Notes under the pieces: model-generated
Told to the model about the DNA's origin: nothing
Database searches by the model: none
The model's input: only the letters and a program-made list of their open reading frames with translations
Shown here: one piece after another, positions 25,611-34,757 of the stretch
Layout: each line of letters starts with the position of its first letter
Position numbering within the stretch: position 1 is the stretch's first letter
Program-made: the position numbers and the translations under genes
NCBI GenBank assembly: GCA_026932145.1
Contig: JAIXKT010000029.1
Span: 1-51,683, forward strand
DNA: 51,683 bases
Reading direction: 5' to 3'
Origin: Bacteroidia bacterium
GTDB lineage: Bacteria > Bacteroidota > Bacteroidia > J057 > JAIXKT01

Positions 25611-26996
25611 CTACTGAACGCCGTGCATCATTTGCAGTAATTTTTTGTAGCTGAGAAACAAGACACCGGAAGCTATTAATGACATGGTCATAAACAGCAT
25701 AAAAAAGGCGTATAAGCTGTCTATTTCGTAGCCTAAGAAAACCGGAAATGCTTTGCCTGCTTCTGGATAATAGCTACTTAACACACCGGCAAATTTGTTT
25801 GCAAGGGCAGTAGATAAAAACCAAACACCCATAAGTAATGAACCAAATTGTGGGGGTGAGAGCTTGGTAACCATAGAAAGCCCAATTGGCGATAATGAAA
25901 GCTCCCCAAAAGTGTGCATTAAATACATGGTTACTAACCAAAGCATACTTACTTTGACACCCGGCTCTATACCTTTAACACCGAAAGCTATTATTAGGTA
26001 TCCCATAGAGAGTAGGAATAAGCCGATTGCCATTTTTAGGGGGGAGGAAGGTTCCAAACCGGCTTTATTCAGTTTGGTCCATAGCCAAGCAAATAGTGGA
26101 GCAAATATAAATATTGCTAATGCGTTGATAGACTGAAAGAATGATGCCGGTATAACCTTACCAAAAAGGTTTCGGTCGGTTTGTTCTTCGGCAAAGAAAG
26201 TAAGTGATGCTCCTGCCTGCTCAAAAGCTGCCCAGAAAAATATCACAAAAAATGACAGGATAAAAATTACGGCAATACGTTCTTTTTCTTGTTTGGTCAG
26301 TGGAGCTTTGGCTGCTCCGCCTTCACCTTTGGCTTTGGATGCAGGTGGTAAACCAACGGGAGTGCCATCAGGGCCTTTGATGTATTGGTCTTTTAAGGCG
26401 ATAAATACTCCTAAGGAAACAAGCATTCCTAAGCCGGCGGTAAGAAACCCCCATTTAAAATCAGCAGGATTCCCTGTATCTCCCAGAGAACCACATACTA
26501 ACGGAGAAAAGAAAGCGCCTAAGTTAATCCCCATGTAGAAGATAGTAAAGGCAGAATCCCGCCGAGAGTCCCCTTCCCGATACAAAGAGCCAACCATTGT
26601 GGAAATATTGGGCTTAAAGAATCCGTTACCTAAAATAAGTGCAGCTAAACCGAGATACATTATTGGTACTGCTGTACCGGGATTTTCATAGATTAAGCCG
26701 GAAGCAAACATTAAAAACTGGCCTATAGCCATCATAAGCCCACCAATGATAATGGATTTTCGGTTTCCCCAAAAGTTATCTGACAAATAGCCCCCTAATA
26801 ACGGTGTTAGATATACTAAACCGGTGTAGTTTCCATACAAATCAGATGCCTGTTCTTTGGTCCATAACAACGCCTTTACTAAAAATAACGTAAAAATGGC
26901 GCGCATTCCATAATAGCTGAAACGCTCGGCCATCTCTGTTGCAAAAAGCAGGTATAATCCTTTAGGATGCCCTTTTTCTGTTGTGTTTGTTTCCAC
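25611..26996 (-). CDS. POT/PTR2-family proton-coupled peptide transporter
   Basis: An MFS permease with about 12-14 membrane segments, importing di- and tripeptides with protons. The POT signature is clear: FATEMAERFSYYGMRAIFTLFLV (ExxERFxYYG) in helix 1 and NGFFKPNISTMVGSLY in helix 4-5. The frame is open to a TTG at 27020, but the best -7 box (TACTTTTG on the minus strand, 27018-27025) lies over that codon, so I prefer the GTG at 26996, giving 461 residues. Neighbouring peptidases (M28, M61) suggest coordinated peptide scavenging. Confidence 0.93.
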   Translation of the reverse strand: METNTTEKGHPKGLYLLFATEMAERFSYYGMRAIFTLFLVKALLWTKEQASDLYGNYTGLVYLTPLLGGYLSDNFWGNRKSIIIGGLMMAIGQFLMFASGLIYENPGTAVPIMYLGLAALILGNGFFKPNISTMVGSLYREGDSRRDSAFTIFYMGINLGAFFSPLVCGSLGDTGNPADFKWGFLTAGLGMLVSLGVFIALKDQYIKGPDGTPVGLPPASKAKGEGGAAKAPLTKQEKERIAVIFILSFFVIFFWAAFEQAGASLTFFAEEQTDRNLFGKVIPASFFQSINALAIFIFAPLFAWLWTKLNKAGLEPSSPLKMAIGLFLLSMGYLIIAFGVKGIEPGVKVSMLWLVTMYLMHTFGELSLSPIGLSMVTKLSPPQFGSLLMGVWFLSTALANKFAGVLSSYYPEAGKAFPVFLGYEIDSLYAFFMLFMTMSLIASGVLFLSYKKLLQMMHGVQ

Positions 26997-27017
26997 GATA
27001 TAAAACCTTGACTTGGG

Positions 27018-27025
27018 CAAAAGTA
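27018..27025 (-). promoter_or_regulatory. -7 box TACTTTTG for the peptide transporter
   Basis: CAAAAGTA on the plus strand, an exact TAnnTTTG match on the minus strand. It overlaps an upstream TTG codon and so argues for the GTG start at 26996. Confidence 0.35.
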
Positions 27026-27105
27026 GAATATTTTTTGCTTACAGTATGATTTCTCATTAACTTTTCATAAGAAAATATCCTTAGAAATGAATTGTATCTT
27101 TTTTT

Positions 27106-28977
27106 TCAGTAAGGTTTTAGCCAAGCGTTACGTATTTTTAGCTGGTTAGTAGTTGGATTTTTAAGTGATTTTACAGCAAAACGTTCTTCTTTTTTGATAA
27201 CTACCGCTTTGGCTGAGAGTGTGATTAATTTAGGTTTATTATTTTTGGCTGGTCGGTTTACCACTATTTGAAGTTCATCTCCACTGCGAACCTGCCGTAG
27301 CCACTCTCTAAATAACTGGCTATAATTTTCCACATCAATTGGCTTTCCGTTAAATAAAATAAGCTCATCACCAATTTTAAAACCAAACTGTTTGCCAAAG
27401 TTATCAATATCCTTTAGAGAGCTTATTATCAGCCGGTTATTTTCTAAGTTTACACTTAGGGTAATATTTCCGAGAGAAAACGACTCTGATTCAAATTGGT
27501 CATAATATTGGACTCCTATTTTGTTGAATATTTCATTTAGGGGGAGTGGTTCTTTGCCGGCTACATATTTTTGGAGAAAGGTTCCAACTTCGGGAAAGGT
27601 ATATTCTTCAATAACTTTAAAGAGGGTGGAGTCTTCAAAGGGTTTTTCTGCGCCGAAATTCTGTGATAATTTTCGCAAAAGATGTTGCAAGCCCATTTCT
27701 CCTTGTGAAAGATCTCGCAGTAAAATATCTAAGCAAAGCCCAATCAAAGCACCTTTTTCATAAACATTATCATATTGTTTTTCATATTTTGACAAAACCC
27801 CTAAGCTCATTTCGGTGAATGGGAGTTTATCTTGATACATTGTGCGGCTATTTTGTATTTTTTGCTGGATTTGGCTCCAAAACTCATCATAACGGATAAG
27901 GCCGTACATCATCAAACAATGTTGCGCTTGATATTCCGTAATTCCTTCATAGAGCCATAAATGTCTGGACATTTTAGGCTCTAAAAAATCAAAATAGGCA
28001 ATTTCTTTGGAGTGAATGTTCAGCGGTGTTAGTATATGAAAAAATTCATGTGCAGCAAACTCTTTGATAATCCGCGATAATTCTTCACTGTCTTCAATGG
28101 GCAGATAATACATCGAGGAGTGGTTATGCTCCAAAGCTCCGTATCGGTAACTGCGTTTGTTAGACGGATCAAATAAGTATATCAAAAAAGAATATTGCGA
28201 TACGGGTAATTTTCCGCCCATATAACGCTCTATCGCTTTGAGTACATCCTGAATATGTTCGGTAATTTGTTTCGCATATTTCTTATTGTCAGGAGAATAG
28301 ACAGAAACTAAAACAGTGGTATTGGATAATTGAAGAGTTTGGGTATCCGGAACACAAAATAGAATCGGATTATCGGCGAGTTCATAATAAGACGGGGTAA
28401 AGAAAACCGTTTCGCTACCGGAAACTATCTTGCCGGGTAATGACGTACTGGCATAAAATCCTTCTGGATATTTGATGGATAGCTCATAATCATCCTCTTC
28501 ATGACCCTCAAAAAAACCAACTGTTGTGTAAGGATTTAACACGAAAGCAGAATCTTTTTCAAAGCTGCTCCCTGCCGGCTGAAACACAAAATTATCGAAA
28601 GCACTTGCATCAAAAGTATCATCTACTCGATATGTGATTTTATGAATATTTTTTTCAGTTTCCCACACATTAGCATTTAAGCGACTGATAATAATTTTGT
28701 TACCTATTGAATCAAAGGCTTGAACATCTTTTACAAAACGCCCAAAATCATAAATTGCATAAGTACCCGGAACTATTTTGGGGAAACAAAAACGTTTTCG
28801 TCCTTGTTCGGGAGCCGTTAATTCTACCGTAAGTTGGTCCTTTTGCACAGAACGCAAGTCAATATTTACCCGACAAACCTGCCCTCTAAGACTCAAAAAA
28901 CTAAGCAGTAACAGCAGATTAAAAATTGCTGTAATAAACAGTTTGTTTCTTTTTTCTGTAACCGGATGAAGTACCAT
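27106..28977 (-). CDS. M61-family (glycyl aminopeptidase-like) metallopeptidase with PDZ domain
   Basis: Starting at the ATG at 28977 the protein has 623 residues and a signal peptide (about residues 10-35, ending SLRGQ). It carries the M61 N-terminal beta domain (VELTAPEQGRKRFCFPKIVPGTY in part), the zinc motif HEFFH (His310, Glu311, His314) with LYEGITEY about 30 residues later, and a C-terminal PDZ (about 480-580, GFKIGDELILFNGKPI). It probably works in the periplasm. A TTG 13 codons upstream falls on a -7 box (29014-29021) and is rejected as start. Confidence 0.88.
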   Translation of the reverse strand: MVLHPVTEKRNKLFITAIFNLLLLLSFLSLRGQVCRVNIDLRSVQKDQLTVELTAPEQGRKRFCFPKIVPGTYAIYDFGRFVKDVQAFDSIGNKIIISRLNANVWETEKNIHKITYRVDDTFDASAFDNFVFQPAGSSFEKDSAFVLNPYTTVGFFEGHEEDDYELSIKYPEGFYASTSLPGKIVSGSETVFFTPSYYELADNPILFCVPDTQTLQLSNTTVLVSVYSPDNKKYAKQITEHIQDVLKAIERYMGGKLPVSQYSFLIYLFDPSNKRSYRYGALEHNHSSMYYLPIEDSEELSRIIKEFAAHEFFHILTPLNIHSKEIAYFDFLEPKMSRHLWLYEGITEYQAQHCLMMYGLIRYDEFWSQIQQKIQNSRTMYQDKLPFTEMSLGVLSKYEKQYDNVYEKGALIGLCLDILLRDLSQGEMGLQHLLRKLSQNFGAEKPFEDSTLFKVIEEYTFPEVGTFLQKYVAGKEPLPLNEIFNKIGVQYYDQFESESFSLGNITLSVNLENNRLIISSLKDIDNFGKQFGFKIGDELILFNGKPIDVENYSQLFREWLRQVRSGDELQIVVNRPAKNNKPKLITLSAKAVVIKKEERFAVKSLKNPTTNQLKIRNAWLKPY

Positions 28978-29013
28978 TTCTCTAAGTCTTGCTAAGCTGT
29001 GCCAAAACAGTGG

Positions 29014-29021
29014 CAAAAATA
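29014..29021 (-). promoter_or_regulatory. -7 box TATTTTTG for the M61 peptidase
   Basis: CAAAAATA on the plus strand reads TATTTTTG on the minus strand, about 37 bases before the ATG at 28977. No clear -33 element. Confidence 0.35.
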
Positions 29022-29075
29022 CCGGATTTATGCAAAGAACATCATGAATAGGTGGCTTTTAGACCCCCAAAGGTT

Positions 29076-32000
29076 TTAACGTAAAACGGTAACAGACCCC
29101 GTTTTGCTACCATACAGAAGTTTTCCGATCCCACTATAAAATTGATAATCAACTTTATAGTAATAAACCCCTTCTGCTACAATAGAACCGGAATACATCC
29201 CGTCCCATTTTGGCTTATTTGTTCCAGAAAAAACCAAGTTCCCCCACCTATCAAAAATAAATAAAGAATAATTTTCAACACCCTCTAAATCAGTTGGTTG
29301 AAAAAAATCATTTATTCCATCTCCGTTTGGCGTAAAAACATTAACATAACTAATATTGCAATGACCTACTTGTATTTGCAGGGTATCGCAAACCTGTACT
29401 TGGCTGGAACAATTTGTGGTATCGGTAGAGCAAAACCGCACAGAAATCAACTTATCTGCTGCATAACAATTGGGTTCTAAGCAAACTGTTACACTAAGTG
29501 GATTTCCCAAAGTAGTATCTTCAATAAAAGTATTGCTCCCGAAGCTAAAATCATCATCCCATGATTCACCGATAGGTTCAATGGTTAGCAGTGAGACTGT
29601 ATCCGGGTCTGTTACTTTTATTTGGTAGCAAAATTTTTCGCCAACAGTTACACTCACCGTGTTTGGCAAAATATATGGCTTGGTAACGTGATGCGAAATT
29701 ATAGGCGGACGACTGGCTAATTCATCTACCCAAATCCAAATACTGTCATTCACGAAGGAAACCGGCTCACATAAAAATGATTTTTTTCCGATGATATTCA
29801 GCAGGATATAATTTTGAAAAAAATCACAAGTTGGTCTCCAGCAGATAGTTGTATGAAGGTTTAAGCTGTCTTTTTGGGTAAAAATTTCCACAGGAATACT
29901 TACTCCGGAAGGGGTGTAAGCAGTTACCGTCAGGTCTAATGTTCCGGGGTAATTTGGCTGTATATCTGTTAAAATTAGATTAAAGCAATTTCGTTGATTC
30001 GCACGGTAGAGAAGGGTATCATTTTGTGCCGGAATTGAGCCAAACTGGGCCGTTAAAACTGGCTTGATTAAAATAGGAGGAATTAACCGAACTTTTAGGG
30101 TATCTGTAATAACATAATCTTGCGAACAAGCACTTGAGTCTATTAAGCTGATGATAACGTAAAAGGTTGCGGGGGTGTATCCGCAAGGTGCTTTCCAGCA
30201 GGCTTTTCCTTGCCAGAGAATTGGTGTTTGGGTAGTCCAATATAGCATCGGCGTATTGTTAGTAGATTCTCCGGTAGAGCTAACTACCCGAATAGCCGTA
30301 AATAAGCGGCTTGCCGGAAGGCTGTCTGTAATCAATATAGCTGCGCAAAATGCTGAATCCGGATTTAATAAAACGGTATCTCCTGATGTAACTAAGTTAT
30401 TCAGAGAAAGCTGCAACGTAGGACGCGGGTTTTCAGGAGGAATTATCTGAAAATAAATGGTATCCTGAACGGTAGTTATCTCTTCGCAGGAATTGTGCGC
30501 TAATCCAGTCAAGATAACATAATCAACCATTCCTTGTGCGGCGCAAGTAGGCTTGTAGCAAAATTCTCCGGTTAAGGTAGAATCATTTTGGATAAAAATA
30601 TTGGTTAGTGCTGTTCCTAATCTACTTGTTTTTACCAAAAGTTGGTTGATTTTACCGGTTTTTGAAGTTCGTTTTAGGGAGAATTTTATGCAGGGAGATT
30701 CATCCGGTTTTAAAATAATCGTGTCATGATGAGCCGAAAAATTTATAGGAAAAGTGGTGCCTAATGATAGTTCTACGGGTAATGGTGTGGTTATTTTTAC
30801 CCAAACGGTATCAAAAACACGATTGTAATTCGCACAGTCTGCAACGTCCCAAGCCATATAAACCAACGGAATAGTTTGGCCAATATATTTACAAGAAGGT
30901 TGCCAACAAATGGACGTTGTGATACTATCTGAGGCTGTGAAGATATTAGCCGGACTTGCATACGGAGTTGAGAACAGCGTATTTCCGAAGGCAGAACTAA
31001 TTCCACGTCCTTGTAAACCTCGGCGGTTAAAGCCATCCGCAATCGTTAGCTGATAGCAGAATGGTTCGCCGCCGGCTACCATTATCGTATCTTGTTGAGT
31101 AGTAAGCCCGCTTAAATTGTGCTTAATAGTAGGGGCTGCTTCTTGGATTTGACAGTTTAAGACAACAAATTGGAAATCTCGGCGGCTTTCACTGATTAAT
31201 TTGCCATTACGGTATTCAAAAACGGCGATAGCCACCACAAAAAGTCCAGTTTCTGTTGGGTAAATCTGCAAGAATCCGGTTTGTGGGTTCAGAATAGTGG
31301 TGCTGCCCGGGCCAAAGGGTTGTAGATAAGAGTACCCAATATTGAAAGGAGTAGTTAGGTAAGGCGGTGGCCCCATCGGATTGCTGGCAGGAATCCGGCG
31401 AGGATTATTTAGGTACACATCCGGCGGATTAGCACCGGGGTTCAACTGGGTGTTATCAACCCCTAAGCCTTGTATATTTAGCCCGTCATAGGGGCGCACA
31501 AGTTCATAAACTAAGGAATCACCGTCAGGATCTATTGCGCTATGGTCAAAACTTAACCATTGTTTATTGCATAAAAAAACAGGTGGTAATTCACGAAATT
31601 TAGGTTGGGAATTACAGGCAGCGACTTCGGGCCCCGGAATAAATGTGATAAAGGTAATCCCCCGTTCAAGCGGGTTGTATAAGTTGCGTATCGTTTTATT
31701 TCGGCAGCAACGCGCCCAGCCAATATAGTATCCCCCCACACGGGCAGGCATATCCATCCGCCACTGATAACGCCCAACTTGTACACAAATATCAGGAGTC
31801 CTCGCAACACAAGCACCTAAGTTATTCATCTGCAACTGAGGCGTTTGCAAAGGCTTATAGATTTGCAACACCTTGTACAATTGATTGTTATCACCTAAGA
31901 AAATAAACACTTCAATAGGGTCATCAAAGGGAGCTTCTCCATTAATGCAATCACGGTATAAGGTGAGTGTAAAGTCATAGAAATCACCTCCTAAGCAGGT

Positions 32001-32102
32001 ATAATTGAACTCTGCGCCGGCAATGTGGGTAGCATATAGACGGGGCAAAGAACAGATTATGATCCCGATACTTAAAAGTAGTTTCTTAATACAGGTAAGC
32101 AA
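29076..32102 (-). CDS. Secreted 1008-residue protein with five Cys-rich repeats and a CHU_C (type IX) C-terminal domain
   Basis: A signal peptide (1-24, RLYATHIAG) leads into a conserved N-terminal region (25-320) with THIAGAEFNYTCLGG and DFTLTLYRDC, typical of large gliding-associated proteins. Residues about 324-913 are five tandem units of about 119 residues, each with four cysteines; the clearest motif is Cys-x4-Cys (ICWQPSC 399-404, FCYKPTC 515-520, ACWKAPC 635-640, ICWRPTC 754-759, VCLEPNC 874-879). Residues 918-1008 are the CHU_C domain (NVFTPNGDGINDFF, FDRWGNLVF, GVYYYKVDYQ), which directs export by type IX secretion and surface attachment. The start is a TTG with no in-frame ATG close upstream. 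Adhesion or matrix function is inferred. Confidence 0.85.
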   Translation of the reverse strand: MLTCIKKLLLSIGIIICSLPRLYATHIAGAEFNYTCLGGDFYDFTLTLYRDCINGEAPFDDPIEVFIFLGDNNQLYKVLQIYKPLQTPQLQMNNLGACVARTPDICVQVGRYQWRMDMPARVGGYYIGWARCCRNKTIRNLYNPLERGITFITFIPGPEVAACNSQPKFRELPPVFLCNKQWLSFDHSAIDPDGDSLVYELVRPYDGLNIQGLGVDNTQLNPGANPPDVYLNNPRRIPASNPMGPPPYLTTPFNIGYSYLQPFGPGSTTILNPQTGFLQIYPTETGLFVVAIAVFEYRNGKLISESRRDFQFVVLNCQIQEAAPTIKHNLSGLTTQQDTIMVAGGEPFCYQLTIADGFNRRGLQGRGISSAFGNTLFSTPYASPANIFTASDSITTSICWQPSCKYIGQTIPLVYMAWDVADCANYNRVFDTVWVKITTPLPVELSLGTTFPINFSAHHDTIILKPDESPCIKFSLKRTSKTGKINQLLVKTSRLGTALTNIFIQNDSTLTGEFCYKPTCAAQGMVDYVILTGLAHNSCEEITTVQDTIYFQIIPPENPRPTLQLSLNNLVTSGDTVLLNPDSAFCAAILITDSLPASRLFTAIRVVSSTGESTNNTPMLYWTTQTPILWQGKACWKAPCGYTPATFYVIISLIDSSACSQDYVITDTLKVRLIPPILIKPVLTAQFGSIPAQNDTLLYRANQRNCFNLILTDIQPNYPGTLDLTVTAYTPSGVSIPVEIFTQKDSLNLHTTICWRPTCDFFQNYILLNIIGKKSFLCEPVSFVNDSIWIWVDELASRPPIISHHVTKPYILPNTVSVTVGEKFCYQIKVTDPDTVSLLTIEPIGESWDDDFSFGSNTFIEDTTLGNPLSVTVCLEPNCYAADKLISVRFCSTDTTNCSSQVQVCDTLQIQVGHCNISYVNVFTPNGDGINDFFQPTDLEGVENYSLFIFDRWGNLVFSGTNKPKWDGMYSGSIVAEGVYYYKVDYQFYSGIGKLLYGSKTGSVTVLR

Positions 32103-32374
32103 TTTCCGGCTGTGGTTTAGAATGTATAACAGATATAAACTTGCTGCGAAAAAATAATGATAACAGCGGATTTCATTCTATTAAAGGCTTTGCTGGGATT
32201 TTTAGCTAAAAAAAATCTCAGCATTAGTGTTGCTTGTTGTTAATCTTTTTACTTCTTAATAAGAAGAAAGACTTGCACTTTTGTACTTGGAGGTTTGTAT
32301 AATATTGAAACTGCATTTGTATTTTATAGATACAAAACAATACTCAAAATCAAGCGTATTTCAAGTAAAAGTTG
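32103..32374. other. Non-coding stretch upstream of the secreted giant; two symmetric elements
   Basis: No gene is visible. A hairpin (arms 32191-32203 and 32211-32223, one G-T wobble) would lie in the mRNA leader of the minus-strand gene, and CTTCTTA-A-TAAGAAG at 32252-32266 is a perfect 7-bp-arm dyad. I found no -7 box close to the TTG start at 32102. Confidence 0.4.
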
Positions 32375-32448
32375 TACACTCGCTGCGATTCGAACGCAGG
32401 ACCTTCAGCTCCGGAGGCTGACACTCTATCCAGCTGAGCTACGAGTGC
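32375..32448 (-). tRNA. tRNA-Arg (anticodon CCG)
   Basis: A complete cloverleaf reads on the minus strand: acceptor GCACTCG/CGAGTGT (first pair G-U), D stem GCTC, anticodon stem TCAGC/GCTGA with loop CTCCGGA (anticodon CCG, codon CGG), T stem CTGCG/CGCAG with TTCGAAT. The discriminator is A and CCA is not encoded. It stands alone. Confidence 0.95.
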
Positions 32449-32733
32449 TTATTTAAGCCGCAAAGCTAACACTTTTTGAGGATTCGTGGTTACTTTTTTA
32501 GGCTGAATTTTCTATCAATATTTTTGACAATACTAAAAGATGCCCCAAAATGCTTGGTTAAGCTACCCAACTTGATTGTTTTCAGTGTGATTTCTTTTTT
32601 TAAGAAAGTTCTAAAATTCATTTTTTGGAATTGATTTGAAACAAAACAGACTTTCTCAAATCAGAGTAAGTATAACGTGATTTTAAGCAATTCTATATTT
32701 GGAAATCAACCGGTTACCCATAAGCATGGAGCT
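32449..32733. other. Non-coding spacer between tRNA-Arg and the Bax-inhibitor gene terminator
   Basis: AT-rich; it holds the tRNA promoter box but no reading frame with coding character and no long repeat that I can see. Confidence 0.5.
32461..32468 (-). promoter_or_regulatory. -7 box TAGCTTTG for tRNA-Arg
   Basis: CAAAGCTA on the plus strand is an exact TAnnTTTG match on the minus strand, 13 bases before the tRNA 5' end. Confidence 0.45.
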
Positions 32734-32786
32734 ATAAAATAGAGAGGGACTGGCCAAACTCTGTTGGTCAGCCCTCTCTATTTTAT
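32734..32786. terminator. Intrinsic terminator downstream of the Bax-inhibitor-1-like gene
   Basis: Arms of about 22 bp (32734-32756 and 32765-32786) share the core TAGAGAGGG/CCCTCTCTA, with one bulged A and one G-T wobble, and end in A/T runs on both sides. Confidence 0.85.
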
Positions 32787-32820
32787 ATTATTTTTATATT
32801 ATTTAAAAGTTATAGCTATT

Positions 32821-33555
32821 TTAGCGGCGATTACCCATAAACCGAAGTAAGTATAGGAATAGGTTGATGAAGTCTAAGTATAAAGTTAAAGCTCCGATAA
32901 TTGCTCCTTTGCGGGCTTCATCACTAGTAGGGTTTAGGCTAAGTCCCATACGCATGATTTTTTGGGTATCATAGGCAGTAAGAGCGCAAAAAATAAGCAC
33001 TCCTAAAATACTTACGATAAAGGCAAGTGTAGAACTACCTATCCAAATATTGATAATTGAAGCGATGATAATTCCAATTAAGGCCATCATAGCGTAGGAA
33101 CCTACTTTACTTAAATCCATCTTAGTAAACATTCCGATAAAGGCCATTGCCCCAAAAGTACCGGCAGCAGTAAAAAATGTAGCTGCTATAGAGCCACTTG
33201 TGTAAACTAAAAAGATAAAAGATAAACTCAAACCCATTACTACCGCGTAAGCACCAAATAGCAATGTAGCCATTGAATAACTCATACGATTAATACCAAA
33301 ACTCAACACTAATACAAACGCTAATGGAGCAAACATTAATACATATTTTAAAGGTGTTGTAAATACCGTGAGCATAAATTCTGCGTTAGTCTCCATATAA
33401 TTGGCAAATAAGTATGCAGAAAATCCAGTAATTACCAATCCCGCAGACATAATAAAATAAACCATTCGTAGGAAATCATTTATTACTCCTGTAGAAAGAT
33501 GCTCTGTGGGTTTATCATATTCATTCCACCGCTGTTGTCCGTAATAATTATTCAT
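32821..33555 (-). CDS. Bax inhibitor-1/YccA-family membrane protein
   Basis: A 244-residue protein with seven membrane segments. Diagnostic stretches are FITGFSAYLF-like first helix after a hydrophilic head, the AATFFTAAGTFGAMAFIG block, and the C-terminal ALTAYDTQKIMRMG and GALTLYLDFINLFLYLLR, the conserved BI-1/YccA end with its acidic residues. Family members act as pH-sensitive calcium leak channels or modulators of membrane proteolysis (YccA with FtsH). The frame extends to 33648, but the ATG at 33555 (MNNYYGQQRWNEYD) matches the family and follows a -7 box at 33579-33586. Confidence 0.93.
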   Translation of the reverse strand: MNNYYGQQRWNEYDKPTEHLSTGVINDFLRMVYFIMSAGLVITGFSAYLFANYMETNAEFMLTVFTTPLKYVLMFAPLAFVLVLSFGINRMSYSMATLLFGAYAVVMGLSLSFIFLVYTSGSIAATFFTAAGTFGAMAFIGMFTKMDLSKVGSYAMMALIGIIIASIINIWIGSSTLAFIVSILGVLIFCALTAYDTQKIMRMGLSLNPTSDEARKGAIIGALTLYLDFINLFLYLLRFMGNRR

Positions 33556-33578
33556 AATATAATAGTTAAACTTGGTTG

Positions 33579-33586
33579 CAAATATA
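33579..33586 (-). promoter_or_regulatory. -7 box TATATTTG for the Bax-inhibitor-1-like gene
   Basis: CAAATATA on the plus strand, exact TAnnTTTG on the minus strand, about 24 bases before the ATG at 33555; a CAAA at 33602-33605 is a possible -33 element at short spacing. Confidence 0.4.
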
Positions 33587-33728
33587 AACGCAAAAACCAT
33601 GCAAAATGTTTCAGCCTGCCAAAATAGCAGAACAAAATAATACAGCATTTGCTAATAATAGCTATAATATACCGGTTATTTAAGTACATAATTTTTCTAT
33701 TTTTTAAGTTTAGATACAAACAAAACCG

Positions 33729-33736
33729 TAACTTTG
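33729..33736 (+). promoter_or_regulatory. -7 box TAACTTTG for tRNA-Val
   Basis: Exact TAnnTTTG, 13 bases before the tRNA 5' end, the same spacing as at tRNA-Arg. It probably serves the downstream lipoprotein gene too. Confidence 0.45.
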
Positions 33737-33749
33737 CGCGGTTAATTAA

Positions 33750-33824
33750 GGGATGTTAGCTCAGTAGGTTTAGAGCACTATCTTGACAGGGTAGGGGCCA
33801 TTGGTTCGAATCCAATACATCCCA
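33750..33824 (+). tRNA. tRNA-Val (anticodon GAC)
   Basis: Cloverleaf: acceptor GGGATGT/ACATCCC, D stem GCTC/GAGC, anticodon stem CTATC/GGTAG with loop TTGACAG (anticodon GAC, codon GTC), T stem ATTGG/CCAAT with TTCGAAT. The discriminator is A and CCA is not encoded. Only 5 bases separate its 3' end from the ATG of the next gene. Confidence 0.95.
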
Positions 33825-33829
33825 CAGCA

Positions 33830-34735
33830 ATGAGATACCTTTGGTCTTTTCGGTTCATCCAATACAGTCTCTCTGTATTAGCAGGTTTTTTTTTATTAAC
33901 TTCTTGCAAACCAGAACCTAAAAAAATATCTGTGGTTAAATATGTTACCCAATTAGATGGAATTAAACTCTATGAAAAACCGGATACATCTTCAAAGGTA
34001 ATGATGGATTTGCTGTATGGAACAACATTGCATTGCTCCGCTGAAATGCCAGGAAAAGTCAAGTTTGTAGAGAAAGATGCTGACAATAATATAATTACCG
34101 AAAAAATATCTGATTGGGTACAAGTAACCTTTAAGAAAAAGACCGGCTGGGTATTAGGATATTATTTGGCAAATTTTTATGATAACCGCCCTAAAACGGA
34201 GGCAACTTTGGTAGATTCTCTTACCCAAGAATCTATTCCGGCAGACCACCCCAATGCACGTATTAAATCCCCCCGTGAAAGCAGTGATATTATTAATATT
34301 ATCCACGACAAGCACTACCCTGCCTTTACTTATAATAATGACATCGAAGACTTACGTGTACCGGGAGATTCTTTGCACGTCTGGAGTTTACCGGACGTTG
34401 AATACGTAGGGAAATATCAAGCTGCCTTAGCTTCTAATATTTCAACATTACAGGTAAGTTTAGAAAACGGAGCGCTGAAATATACCCTAACCTACACTTC
34501 CGAAAATATCTCACCAGAAGGAATGGTAGATGACGAAGTTCACGAAGTTACCCTAAAGGCCACTAAAAAAGGATCATTTGTTAGCTGGGAAAAAATTCCG
34601 GATATAGATGAAACCTACGGAGAATTTGTCTATTGGAATACCGCAAACGGAAAACATGAATATGGATTTTTAATGTACCAAGTTCACGCCAGAATCCCTA
34701 AACTAATCTTACTACACCTAACATCGGCAGATTAA
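33830..34735 (+). CDS. Lipoprotein with SH3-like domain
   Basis: A 301-residue protein with a lipoprotein signal (FFLLTSCKP, Cys26). Residues about 38-120 form a bacterial SH3-like domain (YVTQLDGIKLYEKPDTSSKV in pieces, ISDWVQVTFKKKTGWVLGYYLANFY). The remainder has no family I recognise. SH3b domains bind cell-wall or protein ligands; here it would face the periplasm. It starts 5 bases after tRNA-Val, with no other usable start codon before the lipobox, and is followed 22 bases later by the acyl-CoA-synthetase-like gene, so all three probably share the tRNA promoter. Confidence 0.75.
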   Translation: MRYLWSFRFIQYSLSVLAGFFLLTSCKPEPKKISVVKYVTQLDGIKLYEKPDTSSKVMMDLLYGTTLHCSAEMPGKVKFVEKDADNNIITEKISDWVQVTFKKKTGWVLGYYLANFYDNRPKTEATLVDSLTQESIPADHPNARIKSPRESSDIINIIHDKHYPAFTYNNDIEDLRVPGDSLHVWSLPDVEYVGKYQAALASNISTLQVSLENGALKYTLTYTSENISPEGMVDDEVHEVTLKATKKGSFVSWEKIPDIDETYGEFVYWNTANGKHEYGFLMYQVHARIPKLILLHLTSAD

Positions 34736-34757
34736 CGGATGCCTCAAAAATAGATTT

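Noticed and set aside
32191-32223. Hairpin considered as a terminator
   Set aside because: No T-run follows on either strand and no gene ends beside it; left as a possible leader structure only.
33484-33648. Upstream extension of the Bax-inhibitor-1-like gene to 33648
   Set aside because: The extension would cover the -7 box at 33579-33586; MNNYYGQQ at 33555 is the family-like start.
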